Below, piece after piece: positions 19,548-27,454 of a DNA stretch of 64,000 nt (within the stretch, counting starts at the first letter, position 1; each line of letters begins with the position of its first letter). Location: positions 248,001 through 312,000 of the forward strand of contig NZ_FODC01000007.1 of the NCBI RefSeq assembly GCF_900110275.1, given 5' to 3'. The translations under genes and the position numbers were made by a program. Source of the stretch: Duganella sp. CF517 (lineage in GTDB: Bacteria > Pseudomonadota > Gammaproteobacteria > Burkholderiales > Burkholderiaceae_D). Below the pieces are notes generated by a model. The model made no database searches. It was not told where the DNA came from and worked only from the letters and a program-made list of their open reading frames with translations.

Positions 19548-20762
19548 CTATCGTTTAAGGATTTTCTCCACCGGCGCCGGGCGCAGGCGGAAGGCGTCCG
19601 GCATGCCCGAGCCGAGCAGCGGCCGCAAATACAGGCGGAAGGCGTCCGTGACATCGGTGCCGCTGGCGCTGATGAACTCGTCCTCCATGACGCGCGTCTT
19701 GCCGGCCACCGCTTGCAGCGCCTGCAGTTCGTAGTCGACCGAGTAAAAGCCGGTGCGCTTGATGGCGACCGAGCCGTCGCGGTCGCCCCACATGGCGAAC
19801 TGCACGGCCTTTTCGGCCACCTCGCGCGCTTCGCGCTGGTCGACGTCGGAGACGCAGCCGATGAACGAGCGCTGCAGGTAGCCGAAGGTGTCGCCGCGCA
19901 CGCGCTTGATGCCCAGCTTGGCCTTGATCTCGTCGCACAGCAGGTCGGCCAGCGCGCCGGTGCCCGACAGCTGGACGTTGCCGTGCGCGTCGCGCTCCAC
20001 TTCCTTGGCCAGCAGGCTGGCGATCGCTTCGCCGGAGGCGTCGTGGATGCCTTCGGAGACGGCGATCACGCAGCGGCCGTAGCGCTCGTAGACGTCCTTG
20101 ACGTCGAGCAGGAAGCGGTCGAGCGAGAACACCCGCTCGGGCAGGTAGATCAGGTGCGGGCCGTCGTCGTGGAATTTCTTGCCCAGCGCGGCGGCGGCGG
20201 TCAGGAAGCCGGCGTGCCGGCCCATCACCACGCCGACGTACACGCCCGGCAGCGCGGCGTTGTCGAGGTTGGCGCCGGCGAACGCTTGCGCGACGAAGCG
20301 CGCGGCCGACGGGAAGCCGGGCGTGTGGTCGTTGCCGACCAGGTCGTTGTCGATGGTCTTGGGGATGTGCATGCAGCGCAGCGGATAGCCGGCTTGCTGC
20401 GCCTGCTCGCTGACGATGCGCACCGTGTCCGACGAGTCGTTGCCGCCGATGTAGTAGAACTGTTCGATCTGGTGCGCGCGCAGCACTTTGAAGATCTCTT
20501 CGCAATACTTCATGTCCGGCTTGTCGCGGGTCGAGCCGAGCGCCGACGACGGCGTGGCGGCCACCAGTTCGAGGTTGTTGCTGGTCTCGCGCGTGAGGTC
20601 GACGAAGTCCTCGTTGACGATGCCGCGCACGCCGTGCATGGCGCCGTAGACGCGGGTGACGTCGCGGAAGCGGCGCGCCTCCAGCACCACGCCGGCCAGC
20701 GACTGGTTGATGACGGCGGTCGGGCCGCCGCCCTGGGCGACCAGAATTTTGCCTGAAGACAT
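19548..20762 (-). CDS. pfp: PPi-type 6-phosphofructokinase
   Basis: Phosphofructokinase of 404 residues. Evidence: GGGPTAVINQS at the N-terminus, GGNDSSDT at the phosphoryl-donor site, PKTIDNDL with catalytic Asp, and MGRHAGFL. The donor-site motif is not the GGDGS of ATP enzymes; together with PKTIDND it points to the pyrophosphate-dependent group, which is reversible. Asn at the position usually Asp (GGDDx) is notable and makes the donor uncertain. Alone on its strand between pgeF and the S9 peptidases. Fits with fba, pgk and pyk elsewhere in the window. Confidence 0.83.
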   Translation of the reverse strand: MSSGKILVAQGGGPTAVINQSLAGVVLEARRFRDVTRVYGAMHGVRGIVNEDFVDLTRETSNNLELVAATPSSALGSTRDKPDMKYCEEIFKVLRAHQIEQFYYIGGNDSSDTVRIVSEQAQQAGYPLRCMHIPKTIDNDLVGNDHTPGFPSAARFVAQAFAGANLDNAALPGVYVGVVMGRHAGFLTAAAALGKKFHDDGPHLIYLPERVFSLDRFLLDVKDVYERYGRCVIAVSEGIHDASGEAIASLLAKEVERDAHGNVQLSGTGALADLLCDEIKAKLGIKRVRGDTFGYLQRSFIGCVSDVDQREAREVAEKAVQFAMWGDRDGSVAIKRTGFYSVDYELQALQAVAGKTRVMEDEFISASGTDVTDAFRLYLRPLLGSGMPDAFRLRPAPVEKILKR

Positions 20763-20814
20763 GTTCCGCTCCTTATCGTGGATAAGACTGAGCCGTGACT
20801 ATACAGCGAAATTT

Positions 20815-22866
20815 TTATTTGCCACCGATGTTTTTATCCAGGAACTTTTCCACCCGTCCCCAGAAATCGATGCGGTTTTTCGGCAGCGCCCAGCCGTGGC
20901 CCTCCTCCTCGTACTCGATCCATTCGACGTCGGGGTTGCCTTCCTTGACGGCCTGGTAGAACTTGGTGCCGTGCGGCAGCGGCACGCGCCGGTCGGCGCC
21001 GCCATAGGCCAGCAGCAGCGGCTGCTTGATGCGCGCCGCCTGCAGCAGCGGCGAGGTGGCCTTCAGTTGTCCGGCGTCCTTGACCTGGTCGCCGACCAGT
21101 TCCGGCATGCCGTACTGCTTCCAGCCGTCGGGCATGTCGGAGCTGAAGTTCCAGTGGCCGTCGTACAACAAGTTGATGTCGGTGACGCCGGCCCAGTTGA
21201 TGCCGCAGCGGTACAGGTCCGGGTCGTTGATCAGGCCCATCAGGGCGGCATAGCCGCCGTAGCTGGCGCCGGCGATGCAGATCCGCTTGGGGTCGGCGGT
21301 GCCCCGGGCGATCGCCCAGCGCGCGCCGTCGGCGATGTCGTCCTGCATCTTCAAGCCCCATTGCTTCCAGCCGGCGCGGAAGTGCTTTTCGCCGAAGCCG
21401 GTGCTGCCGCGAAATTCCGGTTCCAGCACCGCGTAGCCGCGCGAGGCCAGGAACTGGCTGTTCGCGTTCCAGCCCCAGCTGCCGCCGCGCAGATACGGGC
21501 CGCCGTGGACCAGCATCACCAGCGGCAGGTTCTTGCCGCCGCCGTTGGGCACGGTCAGCCAGGCAGGGATCTCGAGCCCGTCGCGCGCCGTGTAGCGCAC
21601 CAGCGTTTGCCGGGCCATCCGCTGCGGATCGATCTGCGGATGGCTGCTGCCGAGCAAGCGCAGCTTTTGGGTGTCGCTGTTGTAGAGCATGGTGCGCGCC
21701 GGCGACTGGTCCGAATAGGCCGTCACCATCACCCACGGCGACTCCGGCCGCGTCGGCAGCGACAGCAGGTTGACGGTGTTGGGCAGCATGCGGTCGACCC
21801 GGGCCTGCATCGCCTTCATGTCGTCGTCGAGCCAGTCGGTGTCGCGGGCGTCGGTCAGGCGGCGCACGCCGAGCAGCTTGCCCTTGCCGAACAGCAGGCT
21901 ACCGGAGAAATCGTAGTCCGCCAAGCGCACCACCGGCTGGTCGGAGATCTTGTTGGTGGCAAAGTCGAAGGTGTACACGGCCGACTTGTCCTGGCCGGCG
22001 TGGCTGGCCACGTACAAAGTGCCGTCGGGCCCGAAGGCCAGCGGGCTGAAGGTGTCCTTGCCGCCGGTGTACACGTCGAAGCTGACGAGCTTGCGCCACT
22101 CGTCGCCGTTGGCCGGGTCGCGGTAATAAATGGTGCTGACCCTGCCCTCGCGCGTGGTGGTCAGGCGCGGTTCGCCATTGTGGTCGAGCAGCCAGCTGCG
22201 GCTGCCGCCGGGACGCTTGAACGACGTGTAGCGGCCGGTCTTCGTATTCAGGCGTTGCAGATCGACATAGTCGAGCTGGCCCCGCTTGGTGCCGGCGCGG
22301 TAGGTGACGTAGATGTCGTCGGAATTCTGGCCGTTCTTCTGGCCCAGCAGATAGGTGTTCCACGGCAGCAGTTCGCGGCCGCGGGCGCCCGGGCCGCCGC
22401 CGCCGCCGCCGCCGCCGCCGTTGAGCGGTTTGCCGCTGCGGCTGACCAGTTGCAGCAACTTGCCGCCGTCGCGGTCGATCGCGAACAGCCCCGGCGCGTA
22501 GCGCGCGTCGCCCTGGCCGACGCTGCGGTCGGTGGCGGTGAACACCAGCCGCTCGTCGTTGACCCATTGGAAGGAACCGATGTCGGCGTCGGCGAAGGCG
22601 CCCACCACCTTGACGCTGGCGTCGCTCAAGGTCATCACGCCCAGGCGGTCGCGGCCGTCCATGCCGGCCACGCGCACCGCCAGGTACTTGCCGCTGGGCG
22701 AGAACAGCGCGCCGCTGAACTGGGGATTGTCGTAGAAGGCGGCGATCGGCGGCGGCGTGGCGTCGGCGGCCGGGTCCGCCGCGTCGGCGGCATGGGCGGC
22801 CGGCGGGTGCGACAACGCGGCGGCGGCCGTCAGGGTGGCGCCGACGAGCAACTGATGGAATCGCAT
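20815..22866 (-). CDS. S9 family prolyl-oligopeptidase-type peptidase, copy 1
   Basis: Secreted or periplasmic serine peptidase of 683 residues: signal peptide (MRFHQLLVGATLTAAAALS, cleavage near AHA), a beta-propeller region (about 60-400), and an alpha/beta-hydrolase domain with nucleophile Ser in GASYGGYAAL (near residue 533), Asp in AYGGADRRVP and His in EEEGHGW. The frame extends to 22905, but ATG 22866 gives the signal peptide. It is a tandem duplicate of the next gene, with near-identical C-terminal thirds. A nine-Gly run near residue 155, encoded by GCC repeats at 22393-22420, is absent from the other copy. Probably degrades peptides from protein-rich surroundings; specificity unknown. 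Confidence 0.88.
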   Translation of the reverse strand: MRFHQLLVGATLTAAAALSHPPAAHAADAADPAADATPPPIAAFYDNPQFSGALFSPSGKYLAVRVAGMDGRDRLGVMTLSDASVKVVGAFADADIGSFQWVNDERLVFTATDRSVGQGDARYAPGLFAIDRDGGKLLQLVSRSGKPLNGGGGGGGGGPGARGRELLPWNTYLLGQKNGQNSDDIYVTYRAGTKRGQLDYVDLQRLNTKTGRYTSFKRPGGSRSWLLDHNGEPRLTTTREGRVSTIYYRDPANGDEWRKLVSFDVYTGGKDTFSPLAFGPDGTLYVASHAGQDKSAVYTFDFATNKISDQPVVRLADYDFSGSLLFGKGKLLGVRRLTDARDTDWLDDDMKAMQARVDRMLPNTVNLLSLPTRPESPWVMVTAYSDQSPARTMLYNSDTQKLRLLGSSHPQIDPQRMARQTLVRYTARDGLEIPAWLTVPNGGGKNLPLVMLVHGGPYLRGGSWGWNANSQFLASRGYAVLEPEFRGSTGFGEKHFRAGWKQWGLKMQDDIADGARWAIARGTADPKRICIAGASYGGYAALMGLINDPDLYRCGINWAGVTDINLLYDGHWNFSSDMPDGWKQYGMPELVGDQVKDAGQLKATSPLLQAARIKQPLLLAYGGADRRVPLPHGTKFYQAVKEGNPDVEWIEYEEEGHGWALPKNRIDFWGRVEKFLDKNIGGK
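22393..22420. repeat. (GCC)n trinucleotide run inside S9 peptidase copy 1
   Basis: Nine uninterrupted GCC units, read as poly-Gly on the minus strand. The paralogous gene has a normal Gly/Ala/Thr loop at this point, so the run probably arose by slippage after the duplication. Confidence 0.85.
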
Positions 22867-22908
22867 GGGCGGTCGGGAAATGGTGGAGGTCCCGCACGAT
22901 ACCACCGC

Positions 22909-22927
22909 GTTATCAAATCCGCCACAT
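22909..22927. repeat. 19-bp repeat upstream of S9 peptidase copy 1
   Basis: GTTATCAAATCCGCCACAT occurs here, about 43 bases before the start of copy 1, and again at 25049-25067, about 53 bases before copy 2. It is probably a remnant of the duplicated promoter region; on the minus strand it contains TTGATAAC. Confidence 0.8.
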
Positions 22928-22953
22928 TTCCCCTTGGCGCTGTTGTTGGCCGC

Positions 22954-24996
22954 CTACGGCGTGGCGCCCGGGCCGATATGCTGGTCCAGGAATTTTTCCA
23001 CCCGGCCCCAGAAGTCGATGCGGTTTTTCGGCAGCGCCCAGCCGTGGCCTTCTTCCTCGTACTCGATCCATTCGACGTCGGGATTGCCCTGCTTGACGGC
23101 CTTATAGAAGCGGGTGCCGTGCGGCAGCGGCACGCGCAGGTCGGCGCCGCCGTAGGCCAACAGCAGAGGCTGCTTGATGCGCGCCGCCTGCAGCAGCGGC
23201 GAGGTGGCCTTCAATTGCTCGGCGTCCTTGACCTGGTCGCCGACCAGCGCCGGCATGCCGTATTGCTTCCACGCGTCCTGCATGTCGGAGCTGAAGTTCC
23301 ACTGGCCGTCGTACAGCAGGTTGATGTCGGTCACGCCGGCCCAGTCGATGCCGCATTTGTACAGGTCGGGATCGTTGACCAGGCCCATCAGGGTGGCGTA
23401 GCCGCCGTAGCTGGCGCCGGCGATACAGACGCGCTTGGCGTCGGCGGTGCCCTGGGCGATCGCCCAGCGGGCGCCGTCGGCGATGTCGTCCTGCATCTTC
23501 AAGCCCCATTGCTTCCAGCCGGCGCGGAACAGCGTTTTGCCGAAGCCGGTGCTGCCGCGGTATTCCGGCTCCAGCACCGCGTAGCCGCGCGAGGCCAGGA
23601 ACTGGGCGTCGGCGTCCCAGCCCCAGCTGCCGCCGCGCACGTAGGGGCCGCCATGGACCAGCACCACCAGCGGCAGGTTCTTGGCGGCGCCGCGCGGCAT
23701 CGTCAGCCACGCCGGAATCACCAGGCCGTCACGCGCCTTGTAGTGGACCAGCGATTGCTGCGCCATCCGCGCCGGATCGATTTGCGGAAAACGGCCGCCG
23801 ACCAGGGTCAGCTTTTTGGTGTCGCCGTTGTAGAGCATGGTGCGCGACGGGAACAGGTCCGAGTACGCCTCCACCAGCACCCACGGCGACTCCGGTTTGG
23901 TCGGCAGGGTCAGCAGGTTGATGGTGTTGGGCAGCATCTCGTCGATCCTGGCCTGCATCGCTTTCATGCCGGCGTCGAGCCAGGTCGTGTCCCAGGCGTC
24001 GGTGAGGCGCCGCACGCCCAGCAGTTTGTTGTTGCCGAAGATCAGATTGCCGCTGAAATCGTAGCCGTCGAGCACGATCAGCGGCTTGTCGGCGATTTTG
24101 TTGGTGGCGAAATCGAAGGTGTAGACGGCCGACTTGTCGTGGCCGGCGCTGCTGGTCACATACAGCGTGCCGTCCGGGCCGAAGGTGAGCGGCGTGAACG
24201 CGCCCTTGCCGCCGGTGAAGGTGCTGAAGCTGACGAGCTTGTGCCACTCGGGGTCCTTGGCCGGGTCGCGGTGGTAGATCGTGCTGACGCCGTTCTCGAT
24301 CGTGGTCGTCAAGCGCGGCTCGCCGTTCAGGTCCAGCTGCCAGTGCATGCTGTCGCCCGGACGCTTGACCGAGGTGTAGCGGCCGGTGAGCGTGTTGAGG
24401 CGCTGCAGCTCGACATAGTCGATTTGCCGGGTCGGTTGGATGGCGGGCTTGACCACGTAGACGAATTCCGAATCCTGGCGGTCCTGCTGGCCCAGCAAAT
24501 AGGTATTCCACGGCAGCAGCTCGCGGCTGCGGATGGCGGTGGCGCCGCCACTGGTGATGAACGGTTTGCCGGCGCGGCTGGCCAGTTGCACGAACTTGCT
24601 GCCGTCGCGGTTGACCGCGTACAGGCCGGGGGCGTAGCGCGCATCGCCCTGGCCGACGCTGCGGTCGGTGGCGGTGAACACCAGCCGCTCGTCGTTGACC
24701 CAGTCGAACGTGCCGATGTCGGCGTCGCTGAAGTTGCCCACGCCTTTGACGCTGTTGTCGCTCAAGGTGATGACGGCCAGCGCGTCGCGGTGGTCCTTCT
24801 TGCCCAGGCGCACGGCCAGGTATTTGCCGCTGGGCGAGAGCAGCGCGCCGCTGAACTCGGGATTGCTGAAGAAGTCGGCGATCGGCGGGCGCGCGGCGGC
24901 GGCCGGCGGCGTGTCGGCCGCCGCCGCCAGCGGCGACAAGCTCAGCACTGCGAGGGCGATCAGGGTGGAGCGGACGAACAATTGCTGGAGTCTCAT
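22954..24996 (-). CDS. S9 family prolyl-oligopeptidase-type peptidase, copy 2
   Basis: Serine peptidase of 680 residues with the same layout as its neighbour: signal peptide (VRSTLIALAVLSLSPLAAAA), propeller region, catalytic domain with Ser in GASYGGYATL (near residue 529), Asp in AYGGADLRVP and His in EEEGHGW. The two copies share long identical stretches such as KQWGLKMQDDIADGARWAI and diverge mainly in the propeller, which in this family controls access to the active site. That pattern suggests duplication followed by change in specificity. The copies are 87 bases apart and each has its own copy of the 19-bp upstream repeat. Confidence 0.88.
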   Translation of the reverse strand: MRLQQLFVRSTLIALAVLSLSPLAAAADTPPAAAARPPIADFFSNPEFSGALLSPSGKYLAVRLGKKDHRDALAVITLSDNSVKGVGNFSDADIGTFDWVNDERLVFTATDRSVGQGDARYAPGLYAVNRDGSKFVQLASRAGKPFITSGGATAIRSRELLPWNTYLLGQQDRQDSEFVYVVKPAIQPTRQIDYVELQRLNTLTGRYTSVKRPGDSMHWQLDLNGEPRLTTTIENGVSTIYHRDPAKDPEWHKLVSFSTFTGGKGAFTPLTFGPDGTLYVTSSAGHDKSAVYTFDFATNKIADKPLIVLDGYDFSGNLIFGNNKLLGVRRLTDAWDTTWLDAGMKAMQARIDEMLPNTINLLTLPTKPESPWVLVEAYSDLFPSRTMLYNGDTKKLTLVGGRFPQIDPARMAQQSLVHYKARDGLVIPAWLTMPRGAAKNLPLVVLVHGGPYVRGGSWGWDADAQFLASRGYAVLEPEYRGSTGFGKTLFRAGWKQWGLKMQDDIADGARWAIAQGTADAKRVCIAGASYGGYATLMGLVNDPDLYKCGIDWAGVTDINLLYDGQWNFSSDMQDAWKQYGMPALVGDQVKDAEQLKATSPLLQAARIKQPLLLAYGGADLRVPLPHGTRFYKAVKQGNPDVEWIEYEEEGHGWALPKNRIDFWGRVEKFLDQHIGPGATP

Positions 24997-25048
24997 GGCG
25001 CGCTATGAAAGTAGGATAATGGGGATGACGCCGGGAGCGTATCACCAA

Positions 25049-25067
25049 GTTATCAAATCCGCCACAT
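25049..25067. repeat. 19-bp repeat upstream of S9 peptidase copy 2
   Basis: Second copy of GTTATCAAATCCGCCACAT (see 22909-22927). It lies in the gap between the symporter stop and the peptidase start. Confidence 0.8.
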
Positions 25068-25091
25068 CGACGCGATGCTTGAAATGTAACG

Positions 25092-27155
25092 TTACATCTC
25101 CTTGGGTTCGGCCGCGCGGATGTAGTCGACCAGGGCGGCGGTCTCCGGCGCCGGCGCCGGCGTCATCAGGCTGACGGCCAGCATCGTCAGCAGGCCCGCC
25201 GGCACGCCGAAGATGCCGGCCGAAATCGGCGCGATGTGGAACCACTGGCCGGCCGCGCTGCCGCCGAGGATCGGGTTGGTGTGCAGCATGTAGTAGAGGC
25301 ACACGGAGAAGCCGGCGATCATGCCGGCCACCGCGCCCTGGTAGTTGGCGCGCTTCCAGAACACGCCCAGCGCCAGCGCCGGGAACATCGCCGAGCCGGC
25401 CAGCGAGAACGCCGCGCCCACCAGCGAGATGATGTCGCCCGGCTTGGTCGAGGCGGCGTAGGCGGCGATGAAGGCCACGCCCAGCAGCAGCAACTTGGAG
25501 ATCGTCACGCGCTTTTGCGTGGAGGCGGTGCGGTCGACGATCTTGTAATAGATGTCGTGCGACAGCGCGTTGGAGATCGCCAGCAGCAGGCCGTCGGCGG
25601 TCGACAGCGCGGCCGCCAGCCCGCCGGCCGCCACCAGTCCGGAGATGACGTACGGCAGGCCGGCGATCTCCGGCGTGGCCAGCACCAGCACGTCGGCGTC
25701 GATGGTGATCTCGGCCAGCTGCACCACGCCGTCGCGGTTGATGTCGCTGATGCTGAACAGCGGATTGACCTTGTCCACATTGCTCCAGTACGACACCCAG
25801 TTGGGCAGGTGGGCGAAGTCGCTGCCGACCAGCGCGCTGTAGATGTCGTACTTGACCAGCACCGCCAGCGCCGGGATGGTGAGGTAGATCAGCAGGATGA
25901 AGAACAGGGTCCAGAACACCGACACGCGCGTCTCGTGCACCGACGGCGTGGTGTACGAGCGCATCAGGATGTGCGGCAAGGCGGCCGTGCCCAGCATCAG
26001 GCAAAACACCAGCGCCAGGAAGTTGTTGCGCTTGATGTCGGAGGTGGCCGGATCGCCGGGGTAGGGCGTGGCGTGCGGCGTGATCGGCTCGGCGCGGGCC
26101 AGGTTCTGGGCGCGCGCGTCCGACCACATGCGGGCCGCCTCGTCGGCGTCCTTCGGATAGGCGATCAGCGCGCGCTCGGCGTTGCGGATCTCCAGCAACG
26201 AGGCGTTGCGCAGCTTGACGTCGTCGAGCTTGCGCTGCATTTGCAGCCGGCCCGCCTCCCACGACGACGGCAGGGTGTTGAGGCGCAACTGGTAGTCGTC
26301 GGCGCGCTGGCGGAAGATGGCGCGCACCTCGGCCTCCTTCGGGTCTTCCTGCAGCACCGCTTCGCGCGCGCTCAGTTGCGGCAGCAGCTTGCCGTAGGCC
26401 ACCTGCGGGATCGGGTTGTCGCTGTGCTTGGCCGACAGCCAGATGGCCGGCATCAGGAACGCGACCAGGATGATGATGTATTGCGCCACCTGGGTCCAGG
26501 TGATCGCGCGCATGCCGCCCAGGAACGAGCAGACCAGGATGCTGGCCAGGCCGAGGAAGATGCCGACCGAGAAGTCGACGCCGGTGAAGCGCGAGGCGAT
26601 CAGTCCCACCGCGTAGATTTGCGCCACCACGTAGGTGAACGAAACGATGATGGTGGCGATCACGGCGATGACGCGCACCGCGCGGCCGCCGCGGCTGTCG
26701 TCGCTGGCGCCGCCGTAGCGCACGGCCAGGAAGTCGGGGATGGTGTACTGGCTGAACTTGCGCAGGTAGGGCGCGATCAGCAGCGCCACCAGGCAGTAGC
26801 CGCCGGTCCAGCCCATGATGTAGGCCAGGCCGTCGAAGCCGTGCAGGTACAGGCCGCCGGCCAGGCTGATGAAGCTGGCGGCCGAGATCCAGTCGGCGGC
26901 GGTGGCCATGCCGTTGAACATGGCCGGCACGCGGCGCCCGGCGACGTAGTATTCCAGCACGTTGGAGGTGCGGCTGAGCACGCCGAGCGTGGCGTACAGC
27001 ACGATGGTGGCGAACATGAACAGGTAGCCGATCCACACGCGCGGCATGCCCTCCTGTTCCAGCACCGCCAGCGAGATCAGGAAGAAGACGAAGCCGAGCG
27101 TGAACAGCAGGTAGTAGCGGCTCAGGCGGCGGAAGAAGGTGCCGGGTTCTTTCAA
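25092..27155 (-). CDS. Sodium:solute symporter, large subunit (VC_2705-like SSS family)
   Basis: Membrane transporter of 687 residues with about 13 helices; SSS signature in ATAADWISAASFISLAGGLYLHGFDGLAYIMGW and the AALSTADGLLLAISNALSHD segment. A soluble charged insertion of about 110 residues (REAVLQEDPKEAEVR to about ARAEPITPHATPYP) lies between early helices, as in the VC_2705 subgroup. The start is TTG 27155, overlapping the DUF4212 stop by 4 bases with AAGGAG upstream; the longer frame to 27404 reads DUF4212 out of frame. DUF4212 partner plus this subgroup points to acetate or another short organic acid, but the substrate is inferred. Last gene of the RR-HK-DUF4212-SSS operon. Confidence 0.87.
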   Translation of the reverse strand: MKEPGTFFRRLSRYYLLFTLGFVFFLISLAVLEQEGMPRVWIGYLFMFATIVLYATLGVLSRTSNVLEYYVAGRRVPAMFNGMATAADWISAASFISLAGGLYLHGFDGLAYIMGWTGGYCLVALLIAPYLRKFSQYTIPDFLAVRYGGASDDSRGGRAVRVIAVIATIIVSFTYVVAQIYAVGLIASRFTGVDFSVGIFLGLASILVCSFLGGMRAITWTQVAQYIIILVAFLMPAIWLSAKHSDNPIPQVAYGKLLPQLSAREAVLQEDPKEAEVRAIFRQRADDYQLRLNTLPSSWEAGRLQMQRKLDDVKLRNASLLEIRNAERALIAYPKDADEAARMWSDARAQNLARAEPITPHATPYPGDPATSDIKRNNFLALVFCLMLGTAALPHILMRSYTTPSVHETRVSVFWTLFFILLIYLTIPALAVLVKYDIYSALVGSDFAHLPNWVSYWSNVDKVNPLFSISDINRDGVVQLAEITIDADVLVLATPEIAGLPYVISGLVAAGGLAAALSTADGLLLAISNALSHDIYYKIVDRTASTQKRVTISKLLLLGVAFIAAYAASTKPGDIISLVGAAFSLAGSAMFPALALGVFWKRANYQGAVAGMIAGFSVCLYYMLHTNPILGGSAAGQWFHIAPISAGIFGVPAGLLTMLAVSLMTPAPAPETAALVDYIRAAEPKEM

Positions 27156-27454
27156 ACGGGTGGCTCCTTGATGGCGGAGGGTTGGCGCGGCGCGGCGGCC
27201 AGGTCGAGGCGGCGCATGCGCCAGGCGTAGAACGCCAGGATCGCCAGCGACACCAGCGACGCGCCCTGGGCGGCCAGGTAGAACGACAGCGGCCAGCCGA
27301 ACACGCTCAGGCCGGTCAGCTCGCGCGCGAAGAAGGCGACGCAAAATCCCGTGAGCAGCCACAGCAGCAACAGCCAGCCGGTCATCGCGCGGGTCTTGCG
27401 CCAATGCTGTTTGCGCGTCAGCGGCGCGCCGGACGGGGCTTTGGTGTCATCCAT
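27152..27454 (-). CDS. DUF4212 small membrane subunit of the symporter
   Basis: Small protein of 100 residues with two predicted membrane helices (TGWLLLLWLLTGFCVAFFA and FYLAAQGASLVSLAILAFYAW), a basic N-terminus and a charged tail. DUF4212 proteins regularly precede VC_2705-type sodium/solute symporters and are annotated as small subunits. It overlaps the kinase gene by 8 bases (ATGGATGA) and the symporter by 4 bases, so the three are translated in coupling. Confidence 0.88.
   Translation of the reverse strand: MDDTKAPSGAPLTRKQHWRKTRAMTGWLLLLWLLTGFCVAFFARELTGLSVFGWPLSFYLAAQGASLVSLAILAFYAWRMRRLDLAAAPRQPSAIKEPPV

Noticed and set aside
22393-22420. GCC repeat as a possible CRISPR-like or regulatory repeat
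   Set aside because: It is a simple trinucleotide run inside a coding region, in frame as poly-Gly; there are no spacers.
20656-25008. Uninterrupted 1450-residue plus-strand frame opposite pfp and both S9 peptidases
   Set aside because: It mirrors two clear peptidase genes and the start of pfp. Its translation is a Val/Gln/Asp/His-rich antisense pattern with no family signature and repeats itself only because the sense genes are duplicates.
25236-27230. 664-residue plus-strand frame opposite the symporter
   Set aside because: Antisense shadow of a GC-rich gene; no ribosome binding site, no motif, composition dominated by Gln, Arg, Gly and His.
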